Shown in pieces: positions 1 to 7,964 of a stretch of 64,000 nucleotides of DNA (position 1 is its first letter; the number at the start of each line of letters is the position of its first letter). Source of the DNA: Nostoc sp. FACHB-892 (GTDB lineage: Bacteria; Cyanobacteriota; Cyanobacteriia; Cyanobacteriales; Nostocaceae). The notes under the pieces are model-generated. The model was not told the DNA's origin, ran no database searches, and saw only the letters and a program-made list of their open reading frames with translations. Where the stretch lies: NCBI RefSeq assembly GCF_014698795.1, contig NZ_JACJTR010000025.1:38188-102187 (forward strand), in the 5' to 3' direction. Made by a program: the position numbers and the translations under genes.

Positions 1-1064
1 ATCGGAACAGTTGTAGGATTCTGGCAAATCACTGGCAACCAACTAGCACAAGGGAAGTCATTTTCCAATCCCTGAAGTCTTTCCCTCGCTTCTCGCACAG
101 CCAGATAAAATGCCTTTCCACCCGCAAAAACGACAAGAAAGTTTTTCAAAAACTCCTGTGCTACTAAATCTGGTACCCCTTCCCGCATCACAATCATTTG
201 GGGAATGTTCAAATCAGCTAAATTTCGTGCCAAACCAATGCCATCACAGGAGTTAAAAATTGCTAGTTTTAAACCGCGTGTAATTGCTGTCTTAAGTGCA
301 TTTTTAAATTGGGAAATTGTTAAACTCTCTGTTTGATTGATGTAAATTTCCCCTATTTCCCCATCTGCAATACTAGCGCTATGCCCGGCAAAAAACAGAA
401 CATCCCAATTTTGATTCCACAGTTGCTCGTCAAGTTCTTTTCGTGTAGGTTGGATAAGAAACGTAGTTTGAGTATCTATTAAATCTTGCAACCAAGAACG
501 GTCTTTATCAATATCAATACCAAAACTGTTACCGAGAATTGCTAAAATGTTGACTTTAAATGTAATAGATTTTTGCACAATGTGAGGAGAGCCGTACTCA
601 TGATTGCTTAAAGCTAATTCAGCTTTCGGGTAATGCTCAAAAAAATCCCACAAATGCCAAGGTAGCCGATGTAGTAAAGTTATATTGGTTTCAACAATAA
701 CTCTAATTTCATCATCTCGGCTAAGTAGAGTTCTTAACTGTCGTTCAATATTTTGGAAAGGTTCAGATTTCAACCAAGTATTTATATGTATTCGTAACTG
801 ATGACACACTTCATCGAAATCATTCACAGAAATATTGGTAATATCTTGTGAATGCACTTTTATACGTTGATTGTTACCCAAACGTTGATGGACAGCTTCG
901 TAGAGTAATTTCCATCTTTTGTATATCTCGGAAAGTTCTGGTACTGCTGGCAGGCTCCCTGTTATTTTAAATAATTGGTTATCGTGCCAAAGTTGAGCCG
1001 TGACAACAGAAAATCCTTGATTTAAGTCTCCTCCCAACAAGCTTAAGATAACTAGCTTACTCAT
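1..1064 (-). CDS. CHAT-domain protein (3' end outside window)
   Basis: An open minus-strand frame runs from an ATG at 1064 past the window edge, giving about 354 codons. The end of the visible part has the caspase-like CHAT signature: a FFAGHS segment carrying the presumed catalytic His, followed about 50 residues later by NSCDG carrying the presumed catalytic Cys. The N-terminal part is a mixed alpha/beta region without repeats that I can name. It lies 129 nt downstream of the DUF1822 gene and, with the sigma-like gene, forms a same-strand trio that I know from other filamentous cyanobacteria. CHAT proteins are cysteine peptidases or peptidase-like scaffolds; the substrate here is unknown. 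Confidence in the family is high. Whether the C-terminus carries further domains cannot be seen. Confidence 0.85.
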   Translation of the reverse strand, partial: MSKLVILSLLGGDLNQGFSVVTAQLWHDNQLFKITGSLPAVPELSEIYKRWKLLYEAVHQRLGNNQRIKVHSQDITNISVNDFDEVCHQLRIHINTWLKSEPFQNIERQLRTLLSRDDEIRVIVETNITLLHRLPWHLWDFFEHYPKAELALSNHEYGSPHIVQKSITFKVNILAILGNSFGIDIDKDRSWLQDLIDTQTTFLIQPTRKELDEQLWNQNWDVLFFAGHSASIADGEIGEIYINQTESLTISQFKNALKTAITRGLKLAIFNSCDGIGLARNLADLNIPQMIVMREGVPDLVAQEFLKNFLVVFAGGKAFYLAVREARERLQGLENDFPCASWLPVICQNPTTVP

Positions 1065-1193
1065 TTATTGTTTGGTTGTTGTGAGTTGTTAGCTGCCATT
1101 TGTCCAAGAGCTATTTGTAATTAACCCGTTAACTAATGAATACGACTTGCACTTAAACGAAGGAACCTCCAAGGACATAGTGGCCCCTAATAA

Positions 1194-2378
1194 CTAAATA
1201 ACGAAATTTTCTTTAATCTGGTAACTATCAAAAGCAACTTGGATGCTAAAACATTCCCCTACTTCTCCATCAAAGCGTTTCAATTGTATGTAGTTATCTT
1301 GTTCTCTTGCTTGCACTGACTGAATAATTTCCTCCGATTCTAAAAGTAAAGCTAACTTGATATTAGCAGGTAGATAGAACTCTTCATTAGTAGGATGTAG
1401 TTGCACGCGAATACTAACTTGTTGGTTATCCTCTGGTATTAAGGCAACTAATAGCACTAATTTTTGAGACTCTATTTCCATTCCCAAATCAATCAGCTTG
1501 GCTCGTTTGATACTACCAACACCGAACCCAGAGCTACTCCTGAAATTAAAAGCTAGACTCGTGGAATTGAAAGGCAAAAATGTTTCTATTGCTTCCCAAG
1601 CATTATCGTATATACCTTCTAGCCAAAAACTGAGATTCACTCGCACTTGGGAAGATTGTGGTTGCTGTCGTTGTTGGTACAAGCGTTGCCGCCATTGCTC
1701 ATTCTCTAGTAGCGCTCCCCAAGTTTCAAATGGCACTGCTAATCTAGAGAAACGAAAAGAGGCATTGCCTAACCGTTGCACAAGATTTTCTGCTTGCTCG
1801 CTGGATAATTGGGGTAATGGAGCTACAGCCGCTTTCATCTCTTCTTCTCTGCAAAATTGGTAACTCAAAGAGAAAGCATTGAGGTCTTTTGTCAAATGCC
1901 GTGCATCTATACAATAAGTCCTATCCACTGAGTCATAGTGAGCCAGAGATTTTAGTTCTTTATGGGTTGTATAACCCCAAATTCTTACCCAATCGCTATC
2001 CGGTTTGACTTGCACTGCTAAATAGTAGTCTGCTGCCCAACTAAGAATATCTACCCATTCTTGAGGGACTTCTAACTCGCTATCATCAATTGCTTCACTG
2101 GGGATTAGCACAACTCGCTTTCCCTCTAACAAAATTGCTGTGCCATTGACAAATTCCCAGAAAGCTAGCGTACCAGGGAAACTGTACCAAACACTTGCTT
2201 TGGGAAAATCTTCAGTTGAGATCCAATCCAAGAATGCATGGAGGCAAATTTGATTTATGTAAGCGCACCAGCGACTACTAGGCGTGGCATAAGCTTGGCT
2301 TTGCTGCCAGGATTGCGCCTGAATTGCTGGTGATATTTCTGACAACCATTCTCTTGGATCTGCAAACGCGCAAGTCAT
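1194..2378 (-). CDS. DUF1822 family protein
   Basis: A 394-aa soluble protein with no signal peptide or membrane segment. The family call rests on a mid-protein motif, VNLSFWLEG, followed by a Trp-rich segment, and on its position between a sigma-like gene and a CHAT gene, the usual place of DUF1822 proteins in cyanobacteria. Its biochemical function is not established. It starts at an ATG 19 nt after the stop of the upstream sigma-like gene, so co-transcription is likely. A reasonable inference is that it connects the sigma-like protein with the CHAT protein, for example as an adaptor or regulator, but nothing in the sequence proves this. Confidence 0.75.
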   Translation of the reverse strand: MTCAFADPREWLSEISPAIQAQSWQQSQAYATPSSRWCAYINQICLHAFLDWISTEDFPKASVWYSFPGTLAFWEFVNGTAILLEGKRVVLIPSEAIDDSELEVPQEWVDILSWAADYYLAVQVKPDSDWVRIWGYTTHKELKSLAHYDSVDRTYCIDARHLTKDLNAFSLSYQFCREEEMKAAVAPLPQLSSEQAENLVQRLGNASFRFSRLAVPFETWGALLENEQWRQRLYQQRQQPQSSQVRVNLSFWLEGIYDNAWEAIETFLPFNSTSLAFNFRSSSGFGVGSIKRAKLIDLGMEIESQKLVLLVALIPEDNQQVSIRVQLHPTNEEFYLPANIKLALLLESEEIIQSVQAREQDNYIQLKRFDGEVGECFSIQVAFDSYQIKENFVI

Positions 2379-2397
2379 TTTTACTACTTTATGAAAA

Positions 2398-3594
2398 CTA
2401 CAGATTTATGTTGTACTCACGATACTGGTTTCTCAACCATTCTTCCAAAGCAAAACTCATATCTTTAATTTGGTTGGAGTTGACTGAAATATTCAAATCC
2501 TGGCTCCACTTAATCAGTGCTGCTAGTATTGATTCTCTACCTTTAACCAGTTTACGAGACACCGTAGGCTGACTCATCTGCAACTGTTGCATAATTTGCT
2601 GCTGAGTTAGTCCCTGTTCGTAATAAAGCTTAAGTACTTCTTGGGATTTTACATCCATATTATGTAAAGCTTTTAACATCACATTAGACATCTGAGATAT
2701 TTGGTTTTGTCGATTTTGTCCATCCTCTTCAGCTATCATATTAGCCATTGGCTCCTCAGAGGATGGGTCTGGCAAATCAAATGTTACTGTCGTGTCATCA
2801 TTTTGCTCGAAAGCATTTAGAGATTTCACAGGTGGAAACAAATAAGCTCGCACGTAGAGAGCTGTCTGGGTTAACCACTGTTCAATTGTCTCGGCGTTGC
2901 GTTGCTCAGTAGGTTGAGTGATTTGGCTTTGGCGTTGGTGATTGTATAGGTTGGCAATAGCTTCCCAAAGCTGACGATTCGGTTCTGGTAACTGACTGTT
3001 ACCTCCTAGTTGCTTTTGGATGTACAGTTCGTTGAAACAAGTCCAAGCTAAACGATATTGAGCAATTGCACTTTGTGATAATCCAGCTTCACTAAGAGCT
3101 TCACTAAGCAGCTTTTTGCTCACTTTGCGTAACAATGCCCAATTGGTGCAAATATCAGCTTCCCTGCGTTGACGTAAAATATCTCTCAGCCGACTGGATA
3201 TTGCCATCATGGCGTAAGCTTTTAAGCTAGAAGATTTTTCTAGGTTAAAGTCTTTAAGAATTGTTTCGACTTCTGCGATCGCCATTTGGAAGTAATCAGC
3301 GAGTATGTATTGGCTGAAATTAAATTTAGCAAATGTTTTTGAAGCAACCCAATAACATGGTTCTTGTAAATAAGCTAACAAATGCATTCTGCCAAGGTTA
3401 TCAAACCCAGAGCGCCATTGCTTGTACCAGTAAAGCGCCCAAAATTTTTCTGATTTAAGTGCTGATGACGAACGCTCCAAGTGATTTTGGATATTTCTAT
3501 ACAGTTTGGGATCGGTTAACCATTTGCTGAATCTGCCTCTTTCCAACTGCACGAATGTTGAAAACATATCCGTAATTTCTTGGCGAGGACGCAT
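2398..3594 (-). CDS. sigma-70-like RNA polymerase sigma factor (divergent)
   Basis: About 398 aa from an ATG at 3594; a TTG at 3633 would add 13 residues but has no clear ribosome site. The C-terminal third has a region-4-type helix-turn-helix: a segment beginning SQEVLKLYYEQGLTQQQI, then a recognition helix containing MSQPTVSRKL. The N-terminal two thirds match the divergent cyanobacterial sigma-like proteins that sit upstream of DUF1822 and CHAT genes, with a region-2-like helix (YILADYFQMA) and an acidic low-complexity linker. It probably directs transcription of a small regulon, possibly its own operon. It is first in a three-gene minus-strand operon. Confidence 0.8.
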   Translation of the reverse strand: MRPRQEITDMFSTFVQLERGRFSKWLTDPKLYRNIQNHLERSSSALKSEKFWALYWYKQWRSGFDNLGRMHLLAYLQEPCYWVASKTFAKFNFSQYILADYFQMAIAEVETILKDFNLEKSSSLKAYAMMAISSRLRDILRQRREADICTNWALLRKVSKKLLSEALSEAGLSQSAIAQYRLAWTCFNELYIQKQLGGNSQLPEPNRQLWEAIANLYNHQRQSQITQPTEQRNAETIEQWLTQTALYVRAYLFPPVKSLNAFEQNDDTTVTFDLPDPSSEEPMANMIAEEDGQNRQNQISQMSNVMLKALHNMDVKSQEVLKLYYEQGLTQQQIMQQLQMSQPTVSRKLVKGRESILAALIKWSQDLNISVNSNQIKDMSFALEEWLRNQYREYNINL

Positions 3595-3946
3595 AAGCAA
3601 TTTAAAATATAAATTGAAGTAGGACTGAAGCAACTAAGTAGGTGGGTACAAATAAAAATAACTATGTAAAGAAAAATAAAACGCTTAAAAGTCTTTACCT
3701 CCGGCATAGCTGGCTTGTCTCAAGGATAAATATCTACGCATATTTATTTATCACCTATCTTTAAGATATTATCCCACATCAGTAACATTCCTAAGCTTAC
3801 AGAGCATAACAATTTCTCAGCTTCAACTCTTTCTCCAATTCGGTAAAAATACATTAAGGGCTGACTTTTCCCTTCAGTCTCAAAAAGCTTGCTCACAAGG
3901 GATTTATAGAAAAGCAGAGCAGAGCGTAGAACTTTCGGTCTACTGA
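3595..3946. other. intergenic, divergent promoter region
   Basis: This stretch lies between the sigma-like operon (minus) and the Nif11 locus (plus). It is AT-rich, has no credible ORF, and must hold the promoter of the sigma-like operon. I see no convincing RNA gene or terminator hairpin in it. Confidence 0.5.
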
Positions 3947-4068
3947 CAGTGAATAAACTGATCTCACTGCTACCAATTAAGAATCAGAGGAAAGGGTATT
4001 TGTACTGGGTGCAAACTATACTCTATTTCTTATCAAGCCTTTAAGCCACGCCGTCATAACTGGCGGTT
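3947..4068 (+). promoter_or_regulatory. shared upstream element, copy A (operator-like palindrome plus hairpin)
   Basis: About 120 bp nearly identical to 18937-19058. It begins with the interrupted palindrome CAGTGA-N11-TCACTG (3947-3969). It continues through a conserved AT-rich stretch and ends in a hairpin at 4051-4066 (CCGTC-ATAACT-GGCGG). The element ends 49 nt before the Nif11 precursor start; copy B ends 40 nt before the RTX gene start. The same position before two unrelated genes suggests a common promoter/operator and a structured 5' leader. The transcription start is unknown. Confidence 0.7.
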
Positions 4069-4117
4069 GGATGTCCGACTCTGACAATTATGTACAAACA
4101 ATTTTGGAGAAAAAATC

Positions 4118-4417
4118 ATGTCTGCTAAACAATTGACGACGACTACAACCGATCTCGAACAGTTTTACACTGAGGTGTTGAAAGACTCAGTGCTGCAAGA
4201 GCGTCTCAAAGCAGCAACAGACGCAGAAAACCTGAGCAAGCTAGCTGTTGAGCTAGGAAAGGAAAAAGGCTACTTTTTTACTAAAGAAGAGGTCTTAGCT
4301 GCAATGGCTGTAGAAGTTGCGATGGGAGGTGAATACATAGAGGTAGGGGATTCCCTCAATAGTGACGATTTAGTTGCAAGGATTCTACCTCCCCCACGTG
4401 GAAATGGTTACTCATAG
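4118..4417 (+). CDS. Nif11-type leader peptide, RiPP precursor
   Basis: A 99-aa protein. Residues about 10-70 match the Nif11-like leader: LEQFYTEVLKD, then a segment with LAVELGKEKGY and FTKEEVLAAM. The leader ends in a double-glycine-type site, VAMGG, followed by a putative core of about 28 residues with three consecutive prolines and a GNGYS end. The core has no Cys, so a lanthionine or thiazole product is unlikely. An AT-rich GGAGAAAAA ribosome site precedes the ATG. The FAD monooxygenase, toroid protein and ABC exporter downstream are plausible maturation and export partners. The ABC exporter lacks an N-terminal C39 peptidase domain, so the leader protease must be elsewhere. Leader assignment is firm; the modification is unknown. 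Confidence 0.85.
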   Translation: MSAKQLTTTTTDLEQFYTEVLKDSVLQERLKAATDAENLSKLAVELGKEKGYFFTKEEVLAAMAVEVAMGGEYIEVGDSLNSDDLVARILPPPRGNGYS

Positions 4418-4919
4418 AATCACGCTCCCTAGCCTGTAGTCCATTTATTAGACTATATTTTTCGCCTCTTCCATTTCTCGTCGATTCGCCTGAATAAACT
4501 TTTGCACTTGAGGGCGTTTCGATAGCTGGCAGTGCTTCCAGGGCAGTACCACCTTGTCCTGGCTGGCGAGCATTTCTGTTTAGCCTTACGGGTGATTTTT
4601 AAAATAAACAGCAGTTGACAGAATAGATTTGAGATTTTTATTGATATTGGCTCGCCGAGCTTACCAACAAAAATAGACTCTTCACCTTCAAGTGAAAATT
4701 AATGCAAATACCTATATGTTTTTGCCTTGTTACTATCAAAGAATATGCGAGATAACTATTTTATCGTATTGATTAGCTGTTGGAAAATGCAGCTTATAAC
4801 CTATTCAAAAAGTAGCTTTAACTGTTTTTAGAGATGTCTTTATTCTGAAATTACTGTTTATTCATAATCCACCATATCCTTACATCGCCAATCCAAAATC
4901 TCAAATAGGAGCGTGATTT
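4418..4919. other. intergenic with a possible gene remnant
   Basis: About 500 bp without a complete gene. On the minus strand about 4446-4578 keeps a short open frame with plausible protein composition (contains WKHCQLSKRP), probably a fragment of a lost gene or transposase, but I cannot identify it. The rest is AT-rich. The gap is large enough for a separate promoter for the genes starting at 4920. Confidence 0.35.
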
Positions 4920-5987
4920 ATGATTTGTTCAATGCAAGATTACCTAAAAATTATTAGTCCTCACCTGCATCCTGACTTGGTTTCTCCCGAAGCCTTGTCC
5001 TATATCCAGTCCCTTGCCCAAATCTTACCTGTTTCATCTCTGGCTGGCTTTGAATGTCGTTTGGGGGCAAATCAATCGAGAGTAGACTTCCAAACCCACT
5101 TAGCTTTGGAGCAAAACTTGCCAGAGCAGTTTTTGACTCATCCAACATGGCAATCGTTGCAGGAATTTTATCGAGAATGGGCATTACCAAAATCTGTACT
5201 GCATCAAGTGGTAGAGGGGATAGGGCTAGAATTTGATATTGATGGATGCCTCGATGGCGTACCCATTCCCTGCATTTTCTTGGCATTGAAACCGATAGCT
5301 GCTGGTGATAGCGATAGATTGATTGAAACAGGAAGCTCGCTCATTAAACATCGGATTTCTATACAATTGCAGTCAAATCTCAGACTGTGTGCTGATGCTC
5401 TACCTCCTGGCGCCTTCTTGAGTCATTTTGGGGCAATGTTATCACGCTCAAGTGAGGAGGCGATAAGGGTAGTTGTGAAGGGACTTACCCCAGAGCAATT
5501 GATTGATTACTTGACACAAATTGGTTGGACAGATCCGACTAATACATTTTCTACTTTGGTACCAACTTTATCTGAGTTCGTAGATTATATCCTGTTGAGC
5601 TTCGATGTGGGTAAAAGAGTATATCCCAGAATTTCTTGGGAAGGATTTCTTAAAAAACTGCCTCAAGATCAACCACACTGGCAACAATTTTTAGATTATT
5701 TAGTAGCACAGGAACTATGTGCTCCCAGCAAACGTGATGCCTTATTAGCTTGGAATGGATTTTCTCAACCATCATCTGCTCCTGAATTTTGGCCAAGGAA
5801 TATTAGTTTGGGCGATCGTCTTCTCGGTTCTAGAGCCATCAGCCTATTTTCGAGGTGGATCAACCATATCAAAGTAGTTTATCAACCAGGTTATCCGTTG
5901 GAAGCAAAAGCATATTTGGGATTTGCTCATGGTTGGTTCGATGCCAGTCTTTTCACGCACAAGGAAATAACAAAAGGTGCACGATAG
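4920..5987 (+). CDS. uncharacterised protein of the Nif11 locus
   Basis: A 355-aa soluble protein preceded by AGGAG about 10 nt before the ATG. I do not recognise the family. Visible features are an N-terminal helical segment with ISPHLHPDLV, a central GLEFDIDG followed by PCIFLAL, a segment LPPGAFLSHFGAML, and a C-terminal part ending in a YLGFAHGWFD stretch. There is no signal peptide, membrane helix, Cys cluster or P-loop. Its place between the precursor and the putative tailoring enzymes suggests a maturation role such as peptide binding or cyclisation, but this is inference from position only. It could also belong to a terpenoid-type step, since the next gene is a toroid-fold fragment. 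Confidence 0.7.
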   Translation: MICSMQDYLKIISPHLHPDLVSPEALSYIQSLAQILPVSSLAGFECRLGANQSRVDFQTHLALEQNLPEQFLTHPTWQSLQEFYREWALPKSVLHQVVEGIGLEFDIDGCLDGVPIPCIFLALKPIAAGDSDRLIETGSSLIKHRISIQLQSNLRLCADALPPGAFLSHFGAMLSRSSEEAIRVVVKGLTPEQLIDYLTQIGWTDPTNTFSTLVPTLSEFVDYILLSFDVGKRVYPRISWEGFLKKLPQDQPHWQQFLDYLVAQELCAPSKRDALLAWNGFSQPSSAPEFWPRNISLGDRLLGSRAISLFSRWINHIKVVYQPGYPLEAKAYLGFAHGWFDASLFTHKEITKGAR

Positions 5988-6030
5988 GGAACAATAATAG
6001 TTTTTCTACTAAAGACAAAAATCAAAGTCG

Positions 6031-6426
6031 ATGATAAAATCATTATTTTTAATTTCTGACAACACCATGATTGATTCTATCTCCAAATCGCTCGATTTCT
6101 TATTTCAAAATCGACTGAAATATGGAGAGTTTAAAACCTACTTTTCCCTAGATGAAGCTATGATGCCAGATACTTGTACGTTTGACAGTATCTCATTTAC
6201 TACAACTTTTGTTCTTTATTCTATGAGTTTTATAGAAGATTCAAAAGTTAGCCAAATGACACAAAAAGCAATTCAATTCTTAGTGGAGGAAAAGGAAATT
6301 GGTGGAGTCTGGAGATTTTGGTCGTCGAGAAATTCCAGAAACAAATTATGTCCTCCAGATTTAGATGATACTGCTTGTATTGCCTCTGTTGGTGAGTTTG
6401 CTTTAGGCAGTAAGCCCAAAGCTTAA
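6031..6426 (+). CDS. short alpha/alpha-toroid (prenyltransferase/squalene-cyclase-like) protein, probably partial
   Basis: 131 aa. The segment with GGVWRFWSSR and PPDLDDTACIA resembles the alpha/alpha-toroid repeats of terpene-cyclase and prenyltransferase-beta-like proteins, where a DxDD-like acidic cluster (here DLDD) sits near a GxW motif. Family members are usually 250-650 aa, so this is either a reduced stand-alone version or a truncated gene; the frame ends after LGSKPKA with no obvious continuation. The start could also be the ATG at 6067. It lies 43 nt after the previous gene and 27 nt before the FAD monooxygenase, consistent with one operon. Function is unknown. Confidence 0.55.
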   Translation: MIKSLFLISDNTMIDSISKSLDFLFQNRLKYGEFKTYFSLDEAMMPDTCTFDSISFTTTFVLYSMSFIEDSKVSQMTQKAIQFLVEEKEIGGVWRFWSSRNSRNKLCPPDLDDTACIASVGEFALGSKPKA

Positions 6427-6453
6427 CTTAATGAATAATTTAAATAAGAAACA

Positions 6454-7932
6454 ATGTCTAAGTTTCAACAACGACAACAAGAAATCAGCAATGGCAGTCA
6501 CGCCTTAGTTATTGGTAGTGGTATTGCCGGCTTGCTAGCAGCTAGAATTTTACTGAACCATTTTCAGCATGTTACCATAGTTGAGCGCGATTCTTTACCA
6601 GAACAACCACAACTGCGTCCGGGAGTGCCTCAAGCAGTCCAGTCTCATGGAATTCTAGTCCAGGGTCAAAGAATTCTGGAGCAGCTTTTTCCCGGTTTGG
6701 ATGATGAATTGATTGCCGCAGGTGCAATTTCTGTTAATTGGGGCGCAGACGTTCTTTATCTCAGTTCGCTGGGCATAGCACCAAGTTGCCCTTCGGACTT
6801 AATCACTTTAGAGTGCAGTCGCAATCTTTTGGAATGGGCGATTCGCTGTCGTTTAAAGACGGCGATTCGCCTACAATTTCTGGAAGCTACTCAGGTGAAG
6901 AAACTATTGACAGATGAGAGCCAATCCAGAGTCATAGGAGTACAAGTGCGCGATGTTCTAGCAGGGAGCCACCTAAAGGACGAGTGGGATAATTCCCAGT
7001 TCGGAGAATTAACAGCCGATCTAATCGTCGATGCTAGCGGACGTAATTCCTCTTTACCCAAATGGTTGGAGGAATTAGGTTATCCAACTCCTCGTGAAAC
7101 AGTAATTGATGCTTTTCTGGGTTACACAACCCGCTGGTACAACTGTCCCGCGCATTTGCAGACAGACTGGAAGATACTGTGTGTCTTGCCCAACCCTCCA
7201 CACCAATCACGCTGCGGCGTACTTGAACCGATAGAAGGCAACCGTTGGTCGCTTAGTCTTTACGGTTTTGGTCGAGATTATCCGCCTAATGATGAAGTTG
7301 GCTTTCTAGAATTTGCTCGGACACTTCACAGTCCCATTATCTACGAAGTAGTGAAAGATGCCAAACCCATTTCTCCCGTCTATAGTTATCGGCGCACAGA
7401 AAATCGCCTGCGTCACTACGAGCAACTCTCGAAATTTCCAGAAGGGATAGTGGCATTAGGAGATGCTGTCTTCGCTTTCAATCCCTACTACGGTCAGGGA
7501 ATGACTGCTGCTGCTCTTAGTGCCTTAGTCTTAGATCGATGTCTAAATCAACGATGTAGGCAATCTCAAAACGCTCTAATCGGTTTTGGGCAACACTTTC
7601 AGCATCAGTTAGCTCGCAGTTTAAAGACTCCTTGGCTAAGTGCAACAAGAAGCGATCGCGTTTGGTTGACAAGTGAAGATACTATGACTATGGGAAAGCC
7701 AAATAAAATAAACCAGTTACTACAGCAATACGTAGAAGAGGTGATGTTGCTGTCAATGGACTCTCCAGAAGTACATCGGACAATGATAGAAATATGCCAT
7801 ATGGTCAAGCCTCCCATAGCGTTCTTCCAACCAAACATTGCAGTAAAAGTTTTAAGACAGGCTTGGAAAAGAAAAACAAAACTATCCTTATTTGCTCAAT
7901 ATTACGAACCCAGCATCACCAAGCACGAATAA
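6454..7932 (+). CDS. FAD-dependent monooxygenase (group A type)
   Basis: 492 aa. The N-terminal Rossmann motif VIGSGIAGLLAARIL (about residues 20-34) and the downstream GDAVFAFNPYYGQGMT motif are those of FAD-dependent hydroxylases and halogenase-like monooxygenases. The early segment with RPGVPQAVQSHGILVQG resembles the substrate and FAD region of cyanobacterial and actinobacterial members annotated as FAD-dependent oxidoreductases. No halogenase WxWxIP motif is seen, so hydroxylation or epoxidation is more likely than halogenation. It is probably a tailoring enzyme of the Nif11 peptide or of a linked lipid or terpenoid. It lies 32 nt upstream of the ABC gene, so the two are probably co-transcribed. 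Confidence 0.8.
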   Translation: MSKFQQRQQEISNGSHALVIGSGIAGLLAARILLNHFQHVTIVERDSLPEQPQLRPGVPQAVQSHGILVQGQRILEQLFPGLDDELIAAGAISVNWGADVLYLSSLGIAPSCPSDLITLECSRNLLEWAIRCRLKTAIRLQFLEATQVKKLLTDESQSRVIGVQVRDVLAGSHLKDEWDNSQFGELTADLIVDASGRNSSLPKWLEELGYPTPRETVIDAFLGYTTRWYNCPAHLQTDWKILCVLPNPPHQSRCGVLEPIEGNRWSLSLYGFGRDYPPNDEVGFLEFARTLHSPIIYEVVKDAKPISPVYSYRRTENRLRHYEQLSKFPEGIVALGDAVFAFNPYYGQGMTAAALSALVLDRCLNQRCRQSQNALIGFGQHFQHQLARSLKTPWLSATRSDRVWLTSEDTMTMGKPNKINQLLQQYVEEVMLLSMDSPEVHRTMIEICHMVKPPIAFFQPNIAVKVLRQAWKRKTKLSLFAQYYEPSITKHE

Positions 7933-7964
7933 AGCGAACTGAGATGTTCTGAAGGAGTGAATCT

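Noticed and set aside
4446..4578. Minus-strand fragment after the Nif11 precursor
   Set aside because: Protein-like composition but too short and without start; recorded only as a possible remnant.
6454..7932. FAD monooxygenase as a flavin halogenase
   Set aside because: The WxWxIP motif expected in flavin-dependent halogenases is not seen.
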